From the NCBI GenBank assembly GCA_018364635.1, contig JAGZLR010000090.1, positions 1 to 6,182 on the forward strand: a DNA stretch of 6,182 nucleotides. The letters run 5' to 3'. Made by a program: the position numbers and the translations under genes. Of this stretch, positions 4,944-6,182 are shown in pieces (position 1 is the stretch's first letter; the number at the start of each line of letters is the position of its first letter). A model generated the notes under the pieces. That model ran no database searches and was not told where the DNA came from. It was given only the letters and a program-made list of their open reading frames with translations. The stretch is from Clostridiales bacterium (GTDB lineage Bacteria > Bacillota > Clostridia > Lachnospirales > Anaerotignaceae).

Positions 4944-6182
4944 TTACTGAAAATTCTTAACTTTTTGGACAATTTGATCTAAATTGCCACGACCAACAAT
5001 AGAAAAGCTTCGTTTCTCTGGATTAAAATACTGGACTAACGATTCATGGACATCCTCTTCCGTGACAGAATAAATCTTATCAAGCATCTCTTCCTGAGAC
5101 GGAATTCGTCCGCGCAAAATCATAGAAGTACCATTTGATAACATTCTTCCATTTGTATTTTCCAATCCCATAATAAAATTACTTGCAATCTGCTCTTTTG
5201 TTTTATCAATGAGCGCTTTTTCTAACTTCTCATTTCGTATAGCCTCTAACTCTTGGAAAATCAACTGTATTACTTCTTCTGTTTGCGCTGCATTCATACC
5301 CGCATAGATGGAAGCTAGCCCTGTATCAGAATAAGCTGTTATATAACTATAAATAGAATAAACCAAACCTTTGTCTTCTCTAATATTTTGAAACAGCCTA
5401 GAACTCATACCACCACCAAAAATTGTATTCGCTACTGTCAAAGCATATTTATGAGGGTGGTCCCGCGGAATTGTCGGAAAAGTAAGACAAATATGGATTT
5501 GTTCAATATCCTTCTTGCGGTGGATGAACGCTGGCTGATACCAATTCAAATGGTCCTCTTTCTCATAGACAGCAGAAGCCTTCCAGAAAGCAAATGTTTT
5601 TTCCAGCTTTTCCATCATTTCTTTTTCCTTAAAATTACCTGATACAGAAATTATGGTATTCTGGGGTTGATAATTTTTTTTGTAGTAAGCGAACATACTA
5701 TCTTGATCTATATTTTTTAACGTCTCTTTTGTGCCTAAAATAGGCATAGACAAACTTCCATTGCCCCAAATAGCACTTTGTAGACTTTCATGCACCAAAT
5801 CCTCTGGATCATCCTCATACATATTAATTTCTTCCTGTATAACATTGGCTTCCTTTTGGATTTCTTCCTGGTCAAAAGACGAGTTCAAATACATATCGCT
5901 TAACACATCCAATGCGCGATCAAAGTGTCTGTCTAATACTCTTGTATGATAACAAGTGTACTCTTTTGTCGTAAATGCATTGATCTGACCACCTACTGCA
6001 TCCATCTCTTCTGCGATATCCTTCGCACTTCTGTTTTTTGTCCCTTTAAACATCATGTGCTCAATAAAATGAGACATACCATTATTTTTGAAACATTCAT
6101 TTCTCGTTCCACATCCAACAAAGATACCAAAAGCAATGCTTCTCACATATTCAATTTCATCTAACACAACAAAAATTCCATT
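4944..6182 (-). CDS. M16 family zinc peptidase, YmxG/MlpA-like (N-terminus cut by window edge)
   Basis: This is a pitrilysin/insulinase-superfamily metallopeptidase of the single-subunit, roughly 410-430-residue type, related to the mitochondrial processing peptidase beta subunit and Bacillus YmxG/MlpA. The window holds 412 codons and the stop. The frame remains open to the right edge (NGIFVVLDEIEY), so only about 10-20 N-terminal residues are missing, and a GTG at 6165-6167 is internal rather than the start. The inverted zinc motif HFIEH is encoded at 6057-6071. The distal Glu ligand lies in VIQEEINMYEDDPED, at the expected distance of about 75 residues. The C-terminal half has GGGMSSRLFQNIREDKGLVYS, typical of active family members. 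No signal peptide is visible in what remains. Its physiological substrate is unknown in most Firmicutes. DUF378 follows 78 nt downstream. All visible catalytic residues are present, so it is probably active. Confidence 0.93.
   Translation of the reverse strand, partial: NGIFVVLDEIEYVRSIAFGIFVGCGTRNECFKNNGMSHFIEHMMFKGTKNRSAKDIAEEMDAVGGQINAFTTKEYTCYHTRVLDRHFDRALDVLSDMYLNSSFDQEEIQKEANVIQEEINMYEDDPEDLVHESLQSAIWGNGSLSMPILGTKETLKNIDQDSMFAYYKKNYQPQNTIISVSGNFKEKEMMEKLEKTFAFWKASAVYEKEDHLNWYQPAFIHRKKDIEQIHICLTFPTIPRDHPHKYALTVANTIFGGGMSSRLFQNIREDKGLVYSIYSYITAYSDTGLASIYAGMNAAQTEEVIQLIFQELEAIRNEKLEKALIDKTKEQIASNFIMGLENTNGRMLSNGTSMILRGRIPSQEEMLDKIYSVTEEDVHESLVQYFNPEKRSFSIVGRGNLDQIVQKVKNFQ

Noticed and set aside
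5388..6164. Plus-strand open frames opposite the M16 peptidase
   Set aside because: They are antisense to the HFIEH-containing coding sequence and have no independent support.
6165..6167. GTG as the true start of the M16 peptidase
   Set aside because: The frame continues upstream as NGIFVV, which matches the usual N-terminal strand of M16 proteins, and no ribosome binding site precedes this GTG.

Overview
This window looks like an ordinary chromosomal segment from a low-GC, anaerobic Firmicute. It is most likely a member of the class Clostridia, possibly Lachnospiraceae-like. That assignment is inferred from protein style, A+T-rich intergenic DNA, strong GGAGG-type ribosome binding sites and the mix of families: a cofactor-independent phosphoglycerate mutase next to pgk and tpiA, a HisJ-type PHP phosphatase, a DUF378 membrane protein and a YmxG-like M16 peptidase. 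No mobile-element gene, phage gene, CRISPR array, tRNA or rRNA was seen.

Layout. On the minus strand, reading from about 3390 down to 1, lies a lower-glycolysis operon: pgk (start 3327), tpiA (start 2058) and gpmI (start 1271, C-terminus cut by the window edge). The gaps are 63 and 43 nt. A strong extended -10 promoter sits upstream of pgk, and a compact G+C-rich hairpin lies between pgk and tpiA. From 3328 to 3772 there is a very A+T-rich region without genes. It holds back-to-back promoters, an imperfect 18/19-nt inverted repeat about 150 bp apart, a related short palindrome and a tandem 7-nt repeat. On the plus strand, 3773-4600 encodes a PHP-domain phosphatase of the histidinol-phosphatase (HisJ/HisK) type. 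It ends at a perfect 14-bp bidirectional terminator shared with a convergent minus-strand pair: a small DUF378 two-helix membrane protein (4638-4865) and, upstream of it, an M16 zinc peptidase (4944 to the right edge, N-terminus cut).

Function together. Pgk and GpmI catalyse consecutive steps of lower glycolysis (1,3-bisphosphoglycerate to 3-phosphoglycerate to 2-phosphoglycerate), and TpiA interconverts the triose phosphates that feed them. No gapA or eno is present in the window, and gapA is not immediately upstream of pgk. The PHP, DUF378 and M16 genes have no evident functional link to glycolysis. All catalytic residues that can be checked are intact.

I found no convincing new biological system. 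The observations most worth a second look are the repeat/dyad cluster in the divergent promoter region and the intercistronic hairpin in the glycolytic operon.
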